Origin: Cobetia marina
GTDB lineage: Bacteria; Pseudomonadota; Gammaproteobacteria; Pseudomonadales; Halomonadaceae
Assembly (NCBI RefSeq): GCF_001720485.1
Contig: NZ_CP017114.1
Coordinates: 3,472,001-3,536,000, forward strand
DNA: 64,000 nucleotides
Direction: 5' to 3'
The notes under the pieces are model-generated. The model did not search any database, was not told the DNA's origin, and was given only the letters and a program-made list of their open reading frames with translations. Below, one piece after another: positions 46,945-56,465 of this stretch; position 1 is the first letter of the stretch, and every line of letters begins with the position of its first letter. The position numbers were made by a program, and so were the translations under genes.

Positions 46945-47215
46945 CGTTTCCTCTGCCCGCCATCACGCCGACAGGGGCGAGCCAAGCCCCGAAACCAACG
47001 TATGTTCTACAAATGGCGGATAGCAGGAACTCGGGAGATACCTACACTGTCGCCAGACTTGCCGCGAATGTTACCGGTGAGTCTCGTCACGGACGATGAC
47101 ACAGCTCGCTGTGTGCATTGCATCGATACTGCTGGACTGATCGCCGAATCGCCGCGCGGACCGAGTGCCCGTGAGCCAGACGTCGCGCCAGCCAGCATCA
47201 AGGAACCCTCCTCCC

Positions 47216-48808
47216 ATGCACGCCCTTACCCTTGTTTCTTTCGTGTTCTTTACCGGCCTGGTCGCCGCCTTGACCTGGTGGTGGACACATCGCGATGACA
47301 CCTCGCATTCCACCGGCTATTTCCTCGCCGGACGCAGTCTGACCTTCCCGCTGATCGCGGGCTCGCTGCTGATGACCAACCTGTCCACCGAACAGATGGT
47401 CGGTCTGAATGGCGCCGCCTTCACCGATGGTCTGTCGGTGATGGCCTGGGAGGTCATGGCGGTGCTGGCGATGGTGGTGATGGCGCTGTTCTTCCTGCCA
47501 CGCTTCCTCAAGAGCGGCATCACCACCCTGCCGGAACTGCTGGCGCTGCGTTACGGGCGCAGCACCGAGCTGATCACCAACCTCATCTTCCTGTTCGCCT
47601 ATGCGGTGATCCTGCTGCCGATCATCCTGTACTCCGGTGCCATCGGCCTGCAGGGCATGCTGGATCTGCCCTCTCTTACCGGCATCGGCTCACCCAATGC
47701 ACTGCTGTGGATGACCATCTGGGTGGTCGGCATCATCGGCGCCATCTATGCGCTGTTCGGTGGCATGCGCTCCATCGCCATCTCCGACACCCTGAACGGC
47801 GTGGGACTGTTGATCGGCGGCATGCTGATCGTCTGGTTCGGTCTCGATGCCGTGAGCGACGGCCAGGGCGTGATGGCTGGCTGGGACACGCTGACCGCCG
47901 CCAATCCCGAGAAATTCAATTCCATGGGCAGTGAAGACCAGTCGGTGCCCTTCTCGACCCTGTTCACCGGCGTGATGATCATCAACTTCTTCTACTGGTG
48001 TACCAATCAGCAGATCATCCAGCGCACCTTCGCCGCCAAGACCCTCGCCGAGGGTCAGAAAGGCGTGCTGCTGACCGGCGCACTCAAGCTGCTGGGCCCG
48101 CTGTATCTGGTGATTCCCGGCATCATCGCCTATCACCTCTACGCCTCTTCCGGCGTCAAGGCCGACAGCGCCTACGGCCAGCTGGTGTTCGACGTGCTGC
48201 CCGCACCGCTGACCGGCTTCTTCGCCGCCGCGATGGTCGGGGCGATCCTGTCATCCTTCAACTCGGCGCTGAATGCCACCACCACGCTGTTCTCCACCGG
48301 CATCTACAAGGCGCACCTGCGCCGTGATGCCAGCGACGAGGAAGTGGTCAAGGTCTCCAAGGGTTTCGGCTGGGTGCTGGCGATCGCTTCCATGACCCTC
48401 GCGCCGCTGCTGGCCGGTCAGGAGAGCCTGTTCGGTTACCTGCAGAAGATGAATGCCATCTACTTCATCCCGATCTTCGCCGTGGTACTGATGGGCCTGC
48501 TGACGCGTCGCGTGCCGACCATCGCCGCCAACCTGGCGCTGTTGATCGGCTGCAGCGTGATCGGCGTGGTCTACTTCGTGCCGGCCTTCTCCGGCGTGCT
48601 GGACGTGATCCACGAGTTCCACTTCGTCGGCCTGGTGTTCGTGCTGCTGATCGCGATGATGCTGATCATCGGCAAGCTGGCACCGCGTGACGAGCCATGG
48701 ATCCAGCAGGATGTCGGCGCCATCGACATGACCCCCTGGAAAGGTGCCAAGGTCTGTGCGCTGCTGCTGGTCGTGCTGGTGATCGCCATCTATCTGGCCT
48801 TCATCTGA
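47216..48808 (+). CDS. Solute:Na+ symporter (SSS family), copy 2
   Basis: A 530-residue paralogue of the preceding symporter. Long blocks are identical, for example around GSLLMTNLSTEQMVGLNGAA and WCTNQQIIQRTFAAKTLAEG, while the loops at residues 125-165 and 225-265 differ. The Na+-site serines in GAILSSFNSALNATTTLFS are kept. ATG 47216 lies eleven bases after AAGGA. Conserved membrane core with divergent loops suggests either changed substrate range or different expression rather than a dead copy. A terminator follows. Confidence 0.88.
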   Translation: MHALTLVSFVFFTGLVAALTWWWTHRDDTSHSTGYFLAGRSLTFPLIAGSLLMTNLSTEQMVGLNGAAFTDGLSVMAWEVMAVLAMVVMALFFLPRFLKSGITTLPELLALRYGRSTELITNLIFLFAYAVILLPIILYSGAIGLQGMLDLPSLTGIGSPNALLWMTIWVVGIIGAIYALFGGMRSIAISDTLNGVGLLIGGMLIVWFGLDAVSDGQGVMAGWDTLTAANPEKFNSMGSEDQSVPFSTLFTGVMIINFFYWCTNQQIIQRTFAAKTLAEGQKGVLLTGALKLLGPLYLVIPGIIAYHLYASSGVKADSAYGQLVFDVLPAPLTGFFAAAMVGAILSSFNSALNATTTLFSTGIYKAHLRRDASDEEVVKVSKGFGWVLAIASMTLAPLLAGQESLFGYLQKMNAIYFIPIFAVVLMGLLTRRVPTIAANLALLIGCSVIGVVYFVPAFSGVLDVIHEFHFVGLVFVLLIAMMLIIGKLAPRDEPWIQQDVGAIDMTPWKGAKVCALLLVVLVIAIYLAFI

Positions 48809-48855
48809 CTCGCGCCGTTTGCTGACTCGCCCCGCGAGCAGCACATCCGCCATGA

Positions 48856-48900
48856 CACGAATGCCCCGCCCTGTCTCCCCGGACAGCCGGGGCATTCGTG
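48856..48900 (+). terminator. Terminator of symporter copy 2
   Basis: A 12-bp outer stem (48856-48867 with 48889-48900) surrounds an inner CTGTC/GACAG hairpin, 47 bases past the stop. Confidence 0.8.
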
Positions 48901-48965
48901 CATTTGTGCATTTGCTGCACCGCTTTCAGGCATGCTGGACGAGTCGCTCATCACCGAGGTCTCCC

Positions 48966-49802
48966 ATGTCCCGCTGTCGCCTGCGTAGCCGTCGTCCGCG
49001 CCTCAAGGTGCTGTCACTGTCGATCTCCCTGCTCGCCTCACTGATGTCGGTGCCTGTCAGCCAGGCCGCCGAGCGCTGGCAGCGCGCCGATGTGCTGACG
49101 GACAGCTTTCTGGAGGTGGCGCTCAAGCGTGAATACCAGCCCGGCAGCAGCGCCTCGCTCACCCGCTGGCAGGTGCCGATCACGGTCTGGCTCGATTCGC
49201 AGCTGGGTGACGCCCGCCTGCAACGCCAATTGAGCCAGGTCCAGTTTCGTCATCTCTCCGCCATCACCGGCCAGCCGCTGAGTTTCGTGTCCTCCGCCAG
49301 AGAGGCCAACCTGCGCATCGCCTTCATCACCCGGGACCACATGACTCGCGAGGCCGCCGCCTACGTCGGCAAGCAGCAGGCCGCCACCCCGGGCATGCGC
49401 AAGGCACTGCGGGAAGGCGTATGCCTGACACTGTTCAAGACCGGGGCCAATCAGGCCATCGCCAGTGGGCTGATCCTGATTCCGGTCGACTACGCCCGCC
49501 AGAAGGGACGTCTGGTGGATTGCATCATCGAGGAAACCGCCCAGCTGATGGGATTGCCCAATGATTCGGACAGGGTGTTCCCCTCCATCTTCAGCGACGT
49601 CACGGTGGATCATTGGCTGAGTCCGCTGGATTACGTGCTGCTCAAGATGCTCTATGCCCCGGAACTTTCCCCCGGCATGTCAGCCGATGAGGTCCGCGCC
49701 GCGCTGCCTGCGGTCATCCAGCGACTTGCCGAGCAGGGCGAGCTGTCACACGCTGTCCGTCGGGTGCGCAAGGGTAGCCTGCGGGAATGGGCGGGAGAGT
49801 AG
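48966..49802 (+). CDS. DUF2927-family secreted protein
   Basis: A 278-residue protein with an N-terminal signal (RRPRLKVLSLSISLLASLMSVPVSQA). The mature part contains the DUF2927 pattern: SFLEVALKREY, RWQVPITVWLDSQ, LRIAFITRDHM and CIIEETAQLMGLPNDSDRVFPSIFSDV, where the IIEE region resembles a metalloprotease helix. It is likely periplasmic; the function is unknown. The ATG has GAGG six bases upstream. An upstream in-frame start at 48819 would lie inside the preceding terminator. It appears monocistronic, with an MFS gene 130 bases downstream. Confidence 0.75.
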   Translation: MSRCRLRSRRPRLKVLSLSISLLASLMSVPVSQAAERWQRADVLTDSFLEVALKREYQPGSSASLTRWQVPITVWLDSQLGDARLQRQLSQVQFRHLSAITGQPLSFVSSAREANLRIAFITRDHMTREAAAYVGKQQAATPGMRKALREGVCLTLFKTGANQAIASGLILIPVDYARQKGRLVDCIIEETAQLMGLPNDSDRVFPSIFSDVTVDHWLSPLDYVLLKMLYAPELSPGMSADEVRAALPAVIQRLAEQGELSHAVRRVRKGSLREWAGE

Positions 49803-49932
49803 GCATGCAAGTCATCACGCGACCCGCCCCGGACTCCTCGACGCCTGACGGAGGATTGGAACGCCTGAGCGGAGCACAGGCATAATCAGGACAGGCGCAC
49901 CAGGCGCCGCAATCCGTCGGAGCTGCGTCATC

Positions 49933-51180
49933 ATGTCATCCTCATCCTCATCCTCCACTGCCGGTCGGGCCCGCCTGCCGCTGGCCGTCACGCTGTTGTC
50001 GCTGTGCCAGGCCTTGCTGGTCAGCGGCAACATCCTGTTGATCGCGGTCTCGCCGCTGATCGGTGCCCAGCTTGCCTCGAGCAGCTGGTCGACCGCGCCG
50101 GTCGCGACCCAATGGCTGGGCCTGATGTGCGCCACCATCCCTGCCTCGCTGATCACCGCACGCCTCGGACGACGCCGCGGCTTCGTGCTCGGCAATCTGT
50201 GTGGACTGGCAGGCGCGGGGCTGGCCGTGCTGGCGCTGCATCTTCAGCATTTCGGGCTGTTCCTGTTCTCCACCTGGCTGGTGGGTATCGGGATCGGCTT
50301 CGGCCAGCTGTATCGCTTCGCGGCCATGGAAGCCGCGCCCCCGGAGCAGCGGGAGCGCGCCATCGGGCTGGTGATGGGTGGCGGCGTGCTGGCAGCCTTC
50401 TTCGGCCCCTGGCTTGCCCGCACCAGTCATGCACTGGCCGACACGCCCTTCCTGGGCAGCTTTCTCGGGCTGGGAGCGCTGTATCTGGTGGCGTTGCTGC
50501 TGTTGGCCTTCATTCGGCTGCCCAGCGAAGGCAGCGCCCAGTCGGACGGCGATGATGAACCCGAACCCGCGCGCCCGTTGGGCGTGATCCTGCGCCAACC
50601 GACCTTCCTGCTGGCCGTGCTCAGCGCGATGGTCGGCTATGGGGTGATGAACCTGGCGATGACGGCCACGCCACTGGCCATGGCGCATGCCGGACACGGC
50701 TTCGATCACGTCGCCACCACCATCCAGTGGCATGTGGTCGCGATGTTCCTGCCCTCCTTCTTCACCGGACGCCTGACCGCACGTTTCGGCACCGGCACCA
50801 TGATCATCACCGGCTGCGCCTTCCTGCTGGCAAGCCTTGGCACCGCGCAGCTGCTGGCCGCCGGCTATCTGACCGGCACCCAGGGCTTCTTCCTCGGCCT
50901 CATCCTGCTCGGCATCGGCTGGAACTTCACCTTCCTGCCCGCCACCACACTGCTGACCCGCTGTCATCGCCCCAACGAGAAGGCCCGCACCCAGGCCGCC
51001 AACGAGTTCCTCGTCTTCACCACAGGCGCGGTGACGGCACTGCTGGCCGGACCACTGGTCAGCACGCTGGGCTGGGCGTTGCTCAACCTGCTGTTGATCC
51101 CCGCCTGCCTGCTGCCCGTGGCACTGCTGGCATGGCGACAGCTTGCCTTGCGTACCGATCGCCCGCAGATACAGCACTGA
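49933..51180 (+). CDS. MFS transporter
   Basis: A 415-residue inner-membrane carrier with 12 hydrophobic segments and an Ser-rich N-terminus. The loop RLGRRRGFVLGNLCG after helix 2 is the MFS motif A and the matching C-terminal loop is GRLTARFGTGTMIITG. The central loop (about residues 195-210) is acidic. The branch resembles uncharacterised YbfB/'MFS-1' efflux carriers, so the substrate is unknown. A GGAG-type ribosome site lies 11 bases before the ATG. Confidence 0.85.
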   Translation: MSSSSSSSTAGRARLPLAVTLLSLCQALLVSGNILLIAVSPLIGAQLASSSWSTAPVATQWLGLMCATIPASLITARLGRRRGFVLGNLCGLAGAGLAVLALHLQHFGLFLFSTWLVGIGIGFGQLYRFAAMEAAPPEQRERAIGLVMGGGVLAAFFGPWLARTSHALADTPFLGSFLGLGALYLVALLLLAFIRLPSEGSAQSDGDDEPEPARPLGVILRQPTFLLAVLSAMVGYGVMNLAMTATPLAMAHAGHGFDHVATTIQWHVVAMFLPSFFTGRLTARFGTGTMIITGCAFLLASLGTAQLLAAGYLTGTQGFFLGLILLGIGWNFTFLPATTLLTRCHRPNEKARTQAANEFLVFTTGAVTALLAGPLVSTLGWALLNLLLIPACLLPVALLAWRQLALRTDRPQIQH

Positions 51181-51301
51181 CGGCGAGCATCACGGCGCAC
51201 GACGTCGGCCATTGGCCATTGCCGGATTCGCGTTCACCATCACCTGCCGATCTGCCGTCACGTCGTGTCGCCGCCTCGCCCCCACTGACAGGGAATGCCT
51301 G

Positions 51302-52789
51302 ATGTTCAACACCATGACCCGCAACGCCCGCCAGCTTGCCCGCGAGGTGGGCCGCGAAGCCCATGACCTGCTGGAGCGCGGCCTCGATCGTCAGCTGCGT
51401 CTTGCCGTCACCGGTCTGTCCGGTGCCGGCAAGACGGCCTTTCTCGTCTCGCTGATCGAGCAGCTGCGCCACGCAGGACTCGGCGCGCGTCTGGAGCTGT
51501 TGCCTGCCGCCCGCGATGGCCGTCTGCTCGGGGCAGAGCGTGTCAGTCAGCCGGATCTTTCCATCCCGCGCTTTCCGCTGGAAGCCGGCTTGCGCTCGCT
51601 TTCCGGCCAGCATTCGCCCCATGGCCCCGAATGGCCGACGCCGACCCGCAGCATCAGCGAGCTGCGTCTCAAGATCGGCTTTCGCCCCACCTCACGCGCC
51701 GCGCGCATGCTCGACAGCCAGCGCGCCACCCTGACACTGGACCTGATCGATTATCCCGGCGAATGGCTGCTGGACCTGCCGATGCTGGAGCAGGACTTCA
51801 CCGCCTGGAGCAGCGAATGCGAGACGCAGCTGGCCGATGGGCGCGGCGACTGGGCGCATGACTGGATGGGCGCCATCGCGGGCCTGACGCCGGACAGCGA
51901 AGTGGATGAAGACCGCCTCGCCGAGATCGCGAGCCTGTATACCGACTATCTGCACGCCGCACGCCGCAAGGGGGGCTTCGTCGACCTGACACCGGGCCGC
52001 TTTCTGCTGCCCGGCGAGCTGGATGAAGCGCCGGTGCTGCAGTTCTTCCCGCTGCCGGGGCTCGACGACTGGACAGCCGACGCCTTGGCCGCCTTGCCGG
52101 AAACCAGCCTGTACCGCACCCTGGCGCGGCGCTTCGATCACTATCGCCGCCGCGTGGTACGTCCCTTCTATCACGACCACTTCCGGCGCTTTGACCGCCA
52201 GATCGTGCTGATCGACGTGCTGGGTGCGCTGAATGCCGGCCCGGCACCCTTCCGCGACCTGAGCCGCGCGCTGGACAAGCTGTTCGACAGCTTCGCCTAT
52301 GGCCGCCGTCACCTGCTGGCGCGCCTGATGGACCGTCGCATCGACCGCCTGGCCATCGCCGCCACCAAGGCCGACCACGTCACCCCCGAGCAGCATGGTG
52401 CGATGCGCGACCTGCTCGAGCAGCTACTAGCGGGCCCGCTCAAACGCCTGCGCTATCGCGACGTGCCGCTCAAGGCCTTCACCATCGCCGCCATCCGCGC
52501 CAGCGAGGCGCGCGAGGTGGTCGAGAACGGTCAGCGTCATCCGGCGCTGGCGGGACACCTGCTCGGCGAGCACGAAGGGTCGAGCGACTCAGGCACGCAG
52601 GGTGCTGGCCGCGAGTCCGTGCTGCTGTTCCCGGGCGAGGTGCCCTCACGGTTGCCCGACCCGAATTTCTGGGCCGAAAGCCGCTTCGACTTCCCCCACT
52701 TCGCGCCGCCGCAGGTCGATGGCAAGGCACCACCTCACATTCGCATGGACGCCGTGCTCGACTGGCTGCTGGGAGACCACCTGAAATGA
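51302..52789 (+). CDS. ycjX: YcjX-family P-loop NTPase (DUF463)
   Basis: A 495-residue cytoplasmic nucleotide-binding protein. The Walker A motif GLSGAGKTAFL lies at about residue 39-49, and LDLIDYPGEWLLDLPML is the family Walker B-like block. SFAYGRRHLLARLMDRRIDRLAIAATKADH contains the TKAD nucleotide-specificity motif. In E. coli ycjX is in the phage-shock (psp) neighbourhood and is stress-induced; the exact role is unknown. AGGGA lies just before the ATG. Its stop codon overlaps the start of the ycjF gene (ATGA), so the two are translationally coupled. Confidence 0.9.
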   Translation: MFNTMTRNARQLAREVGREAHDLLERGLDRQLRLAVTGLSGAGKTAFLVSLIEQLRHAGLGARLELLPAARDGRLLGAERVSQPDLSIPRFPLEAGLRSLSGQHSPHGPEWPTPTRSISELRLKIGFRPTSRAARMLDSQRATLTLDLIDYPGEWLLDLPMLEQDFTAWSSECETQLADGRGDWAHDWMGAIAGLTPDSEVDEDRLAEIASLYTDYLHAARRKGGFVDLTPGRFLLPGELDEAPVLQFFPLPGLDDWTADALAALPETSLYRTLARRFDHYRRRVVRPFYHDHFRRFDRQIVLIDVLGALNAGPAPFRDLSRALDKLFDSFAYGRRHLLARLMDRRIDRLAIAATKADHVTPEQHGAMRDLLEQLLAGPLKRLRYRDVPLKAFTIAAIRASEAREVVENGQRHPALAGHLLGEHEGSSDSGTQGAGRESVLLFPGEVPSRLPDPNFWAESRFDFPHFAPPQVDGKAPPHIRMDAVLDWLLGDHLK

Positions 52790-53991
52790 CCACCGAATCC
52801 CGCCACCCGCGCCCGGGCAAACGCTTCACGAGTCCCGGTTCTGCCGACTCGGCGCGGGCCGATGCCACCTCGACGGCTTACGCCGAGCGCCCCACCGAGA
52901 GCGCGGCAGAGGCCCTGCGCGGCGCGCGCCACTTCTCGCCGGAGATGGAAAGCCAGCCACTGGCCGCAGCCGAACCGGAGCCCGCCACGCCGGGACTCGA
53001 TGCGACGCTGAGCGCCAGGCCACGCCATCGTGGCCTCAAATGGCTGCTGCTCGGCACCCTGACACTCGGTGGTGTCGAGGCCGGCCATGCGCTGTATCAG
53101 GCGGCCATGGGCGGTGACCTGATCGCCGGGGCCTGGGGCCTGCTGGAGCTTGGTGCCATCGGGCTCGGCGCCCGCGCGCTGGGCAAGGAGCTCTTCCGAC
53201 TGCGTCATCTGCGCAAGCACGTCGCGCTGCGTGCCGAGCTGGAAGAACATCAGCAGGATGATTTTGGCCAGGAGAGCTTTGGTCAAGGAGGCTTTGGCCA
53301 GAAAAGCTTTGGCCAGCGCGGTGATGCGCCGTCCACGCCTAACGAGGGCTCGAACAAGGCAGGCGGCAAGGCCGACAGCCAGCAGGAAGACCTGCTTGAG
53401 CAGCTGCGCCGTCAGATGAAGCTGGGCGAGGATGATGCCGGCGTGCGCGCCTGGCGCGCTGCCTGCGAAGCGCATCACTCCCCGTCGGAGCGCCGCGAGC
53501 TGTTCGCCTTCCATGTGCTGGGGCCGCGGGACCGTGAGGCGCGGCGTCTGATCTCGCGCATGAGCGGCGAGACGGCGGTGATGGTGGCGGTCTCGCCATT
53601 GACCTGGGTCGACATGAGCCTGGTGGCCTGGCGCGGACTGCGCATGATGGAGCGCCTGTCGCGCCTCTACGGACTGGAGCTGGGCTACGCCAGCCGTCTG
53701 CGCCTGTTCAAGGAGGTGCTGGCGTCGATGGCCTTCGCCGGCGCCAGTGAACTGGCCGCCGAGGCCAGCATGGATCTGCTGTCGATGAATCTGGCCGGCC
53801 GCCTCTCCACCAAGGCCGGACAGGGGCTGGGCAGTGGCCTGATGAACGCACGCCTGGGCCTGCGTGCCATGCGCCTGCTGCGCCCCATCCCCTTCCATGC
53901 CGAGGAGGTACCGCGCATCGGCGAGCTGCGCGCGGAGCTATTCTCGCGCATGCGCAAGGCCGACAAGGGCGAGGACGACGCCAACGCCTGA
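52786..53991 (+). CDS. ycjF: YcjF/TIGR01620-family membrane protein
   Basis: A 401-residue inner-membrane protein, partner of YcjX. A polar N-terminus (about 75 residues) leads to two hydrophobic segments near residues 85-130. The DUF697 region (about 230-370) has SPLTWVDMSLVAWRGLRMMERL and the conserved LFKEVLASMAFAGASELAAE. Residues 158-177 are an unusual insertion of four xxFGQ pentapeptides that lies in the cytoplasmic linker. It overlaps ycjX by four bases. Role unknown; stress-related by association. Confidence 0.88.
   Translation: MTTESRHPRPGKRFTSPGSADSARADATSTAYAERPTESAAEALRGARHFSPEMESQPLAAAEPEPATPGLDATLSARPRHRGLKWLLLGTLTLGGVEAGHALYQAAMGGDLIAGAWGLLELGAIGLGARALGKELFRLRHLRKHVALRAELEEHQQDDFGQESFGQGGFGQKSFGQRGDAPSTPNEGSNKAGGKADSQQEDLLEQLRRQMKLGEDDAGVRAWRAACEAHHSPSERRELFAFHVLGPRDREARRLISRMSGETAVMVAVSPLTWVDMSLVAWRGLRMMERLSRLYGLELGYASRLRLFKEVLASMAFAGASELAAEASMDLLSMNLAGRLSTKAGQGLGSGLMNARLGLRAMRLLRPIPFHAEEVPRIGELRAELFSRMRKADKGEDDANA
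53257..53316 (+). repeat. In-frame 15-bp tandem repeat within ycjF
   Basis: Four 15-bp units encode DDFGQ, ESFGQ, GGFGQ and KSFGQ. Unit length keeps the frame, so copy number can change without breaking the protein. Confidence 0.92.
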
Positions 53992-54031
53992 GCGCATCGC
54001 AGGCTGATCCTTGTCACTCTCTTGAAAGCAG

Positions 54032-54063
54032 AACGCGCGCCCCGAGTCATCGGGGCGCGCGTT
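54032..54063. terminator. Terminator between ycjF and the oxidoreductase gene
   Basis: A perfect 14-bp stem (54032-54045 with 54050-54063), loop GTCA, followed by TT on the plus strand; between convergent genes. Confidence 0.88.
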
Positions 54064-54091
54064 TTCGTGAGTCATCTCACCGCCAACAGCC

Positions 54092-55213
54092 TCAGCCTTC
54101 GCTGGCGATCCCCGCTTCCAGCCATTTCATCACGCGCAGTGCCTCGTCGGCGGGCGTCGGGTTGGCACTGCCGGAACGGATGCAGTCGCGCAGCCGCGCA
54201 TACCAGGCCGGGTAGTCGCCATCGCGGCCCTGGTGGATACCGGCGACCAGAACCTGCTCCCCATCGCCGGCCTCCCTTGCCGTCTCCAGCACCGTGAGCA
54301 TGCCCGGGCGCGGGTCGCGCCCCCATTGCTGCGCGAGCCGCTCGGCCTCGTCACGGGCCGGGAAGCTGCCGGCCTTGAGACATGCCTCCTGAGGATCGAG
54401 ACCGAACGTCACGTAACTGCCGCGCGTGCCGTGGACGGCGAAACGTGCCGTCGGTGCGGCCGCCAAGGCACTGGCGTGCAGCTCGACCACCAGCGAGGGA
54501 TAGATGGCATGTGAGGCATAGCTCAATACGGCATGGAAGAAATCATCGGTGACGGCTCCCTCGCGCTGGGTGCGACGTGTCAGCTGGATGCTGGCAGGCT
54601 CGCCGAACAGGCACAGCGCCTGATCCAGCAGGTGTGGCCCGAGGTCGTACCACAGGCCGCTGCCGGGCAGGGCCTGCTCACGCCAGCGGTCCGGCACGCT
54701 GGGGCGGAAGCGGTCGAAATGGGACTCCATGTGGGCGATGCGGCCCAGGGTACCGCCCTCGATCAGCTCGACCAGCGTCAGAAAATCGGCATCGAAGCGA
54801 CGATTGTGGAACACCGCCAGCACCCGCTCTGCCTGCTCCGCCTCTCGGGCCAGCGCCTCACCCTCGGCCAGCGTGACGGTGAAGGGCTTGTCGACCACCA
54901 CATGCTTGCCGGCCGCCAGCGCCGCACTCGCCAGGGGATAGTGGGTCTCGTTGGGCGTGGCGATGATGACGAGATCGATGTCCTGACGCGCCAGCAGTGC
55001 CTCGGGAGTGGCTTCCACCTCGAGCTCGGGACGTTCGGCCTTGACCACCTCGGGACGCGAGGTCGAGAGCGCGACCAGCGCCAGGCCTTGCGTCGCCTCG
55101 ATCAGTGGCGCATGGAAGGTACGTACCGCCATGCCATAACCGATCAGGCCGACGCGAATGGCGTTGCCTTGTGTCTGGGAGGGCGCGGCATCGGAATTCA
55201 TCGTGGCGCTCAT
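54092..55213 (-). CDS. Gfo/Idh/MocA-family oxidoreductase (YdgJ/YhhX-like)
   Basis: A 373-residue NAD(P)-dependent sugar or polyol dehydrogenase-like protein. The Rossmann motif GLIGYGMAVRTFHAPLI (about residues 21-37), the ATPNETHYPLA segment and VVVDKPFTVTL with the catalytic-region lysine are typical. The GSGLWYDLGPHLLDQAL block holds the Asp and His of the active site. The substrate is unknown. AAGGA lies eight bases before the ATG at 55213; the open frame upstream to 55318 is not conserved. It is monocistronic. Confidence 0.88.
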   Translation of the reverse strand: MSATMNSDAAPSQTQGNAIRVGLIGYGMAVRTFHAPLIEATQGLALVALSTSRPEVVKAERPELEVEATPEALLARQDIDLVIIATPNETHYPLASAALAAGKHVVVDKPFTVTLAEGEALAREAEQAERVLAVFHNRRFDADFLTLVELIEGGTLGRIAHMESHFDRFRPSVPDRWREQALPGSGLWYDLGPHLLDQALCLFGEPASIQLTRRTQREGAVTDDFFHAVLSYASHAIYPSLVVELHASALAAAPTARFAVHGTRGSYVTFGLDPQEACLKAGSFPARDEAERLAQQWGRDPRPGMLTVLETAREAGDGEQVLVAGIHQGRDGDYPAWYARLRDCIRSGSANPTPADEALRVMKWLEAGIASEG

Positions 55214-55627
55214 CGGACGTCCTTGTCTTTCATGCTGTCGTGGAGACCGAGAGCCGTGGGCTCTCGGGTGTTGTAGCGCCATCCTAGCAGGCTGCACGTC
55301 ACGGCATAGCCCCGGCATGCGCCTTTAATACCGCAGTATTTATAAGCTAAGACTCATGTAGGTGTGTCGGCGCTCACGTCAGTCATGCGCGGCTTGCGAG
55401 TGCCGGCCTCGCGTGCGTGTGATCGGCTCTGTCCACCTGTCCACTCCCCCCATCACATCTCTCATGGCCTGACCTCCTGTCAGGCTCCCGACGGCAGGAC
55501 CACTTGAAGTTCACTCCGGCCGACCGCAGGAAAGACGGTATCCCGCCGAGTCATCGCTTGAGGATCGCTCTCTCGAGATGATGGCTCGGCCTGCTGCATT
55601 CGTTCCCCCGAACAAGGAGTCGCCAAC
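55214..55627. other. 414-bp divergent promoter region of oxidoreductase and SDR genes
   Basis: AT-rich near 55325-55360, with AATAC-CGCA-GTATT (55327-55340), a perfect 5-bp arm inverted repeat 114 bp upstream of the oxidoreductase start. No gene is seen. Confidence 0.6.
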
Positions 55628-56293
55628 ATGCGCAAGACGCTCATCATCGGTGCCAATGGCAAGATCGGTCGTCAACTCTGCGAGAAGGCCCAGGCCGCCG
55701 GCGAACCCATCGTCGCCATGATCCGCTCGACGGACCAGCAGGGCTGGTTCCATGAACGAGGCATTCCGACCGTCATGGGAGACCTGGAAGGCGAGATGCA
55801 CCAGGCGTTCTATGGCTGTGACCAGGCAGTGTTCGTCGCGGGGTCCGGCCCGCATACCGGCCCTGACAAGACATTGACCATCGACCTGCACGGTGCCATG
55901 CGCACTGCGGAACTGGCCGCGGAATTCGGCCTCTCGCGGGTGATCCAGGTCAGCTCGATCCGCTCCGAGACCCCGCTGGCAGGCCCGGCGGCCATGCGTC
56001 CCTACTTCGCGGCCAAGAAGGCGGCGGATCTCTGCCTGGCCGAGAGCGGACTGCGCCACGTCATCGTCAAACCGGGCCGCCTCACCGAGGAAGCCGGCAA
56101 CGGCAAGCTGACCCAGGACGCGGAGAAGTCCGACGAGATGCAGGTCTCACGCGCCAACGTGGCGGAATTCCTGCTGGGCGTGATGCAGGCGCGCGAGATC
56201 GGAGGTCGCCATCGCAAGGCACCGGTCTTCACGCTGTTCGATGGTGATCAATCGGTCTCCAGCCTGCTGCAGGACGCTGCTGCCACGGTCTGA
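55628..56293 (+). CDS. Atypical SDR / NAD(P)-binding protein
   Basis: A 221-residue cytoplasmic protein of the atypical short-chain dehydrogenase group (NAD(P)H-binding, YhfK/SDR_a5-like). The nucleotide site is TLIIGANGKIGRQL (residues 4-17). VIQVSSIRSE follows, but the canonical YxxxK is replaced by PYFAAKKAADLCL, in which Tyr and Lys are present with a different spacing. Such proteins act as quinone or stress reductases or as redox sensors. CAAGGAG lies seven bases upstream of the ATG. It is 172 bases before RNase II on the same strand. Confidence 0.82.
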   Translation: MRKTLIIGANGKIGRQLCEKAQAAGEPIVAMIRSTDQQGWFHERGIPTVMGDLEGEMHQAFYGCDQAVFVAGSGPHTGPDKTLTIDLHGAMRTAELAAEFGLSRVIQVSSIRSETPLAGPAAMRPYFAAKKAADLCLAESGLRHVIVKPGRLTEEAGNGKLTQDAEKSDEMQVSRANVAEFLLGVMQAREIGGRHRKAPVFTLFDGDQSVSSLLQDAAATV

Positions 56294-56465
56294 AGCCGCA
56301 TCTGGCGCAAGCGACGCACCGCCACCGGCGGCGTCATCGCCACTCGTTCGGCCAGCTGCCGACGCCCGCACGCAGCCCGTGCGGGCGTCGGAGTCTCTGG
56401 CCGCTTTCCCCCCATGCGTCATGTCCGTATAGTGAGCCACTGACCCCGCCAACAGAACTTCCGAA

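Larger units (their letters stand above)
46778..47215. other. 438-bp gap between the two symporters
   Basis: It contains a hairpin terminator (46814-46844), the 14-bp minisatellite B, and ACACAG-CTCG-CTGTGT (47099-47114), a perfect 6-bp arm inverted repeat about 100 bp before copy 2 that may be an operator. No gene is seen. Confidence 0.65.
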
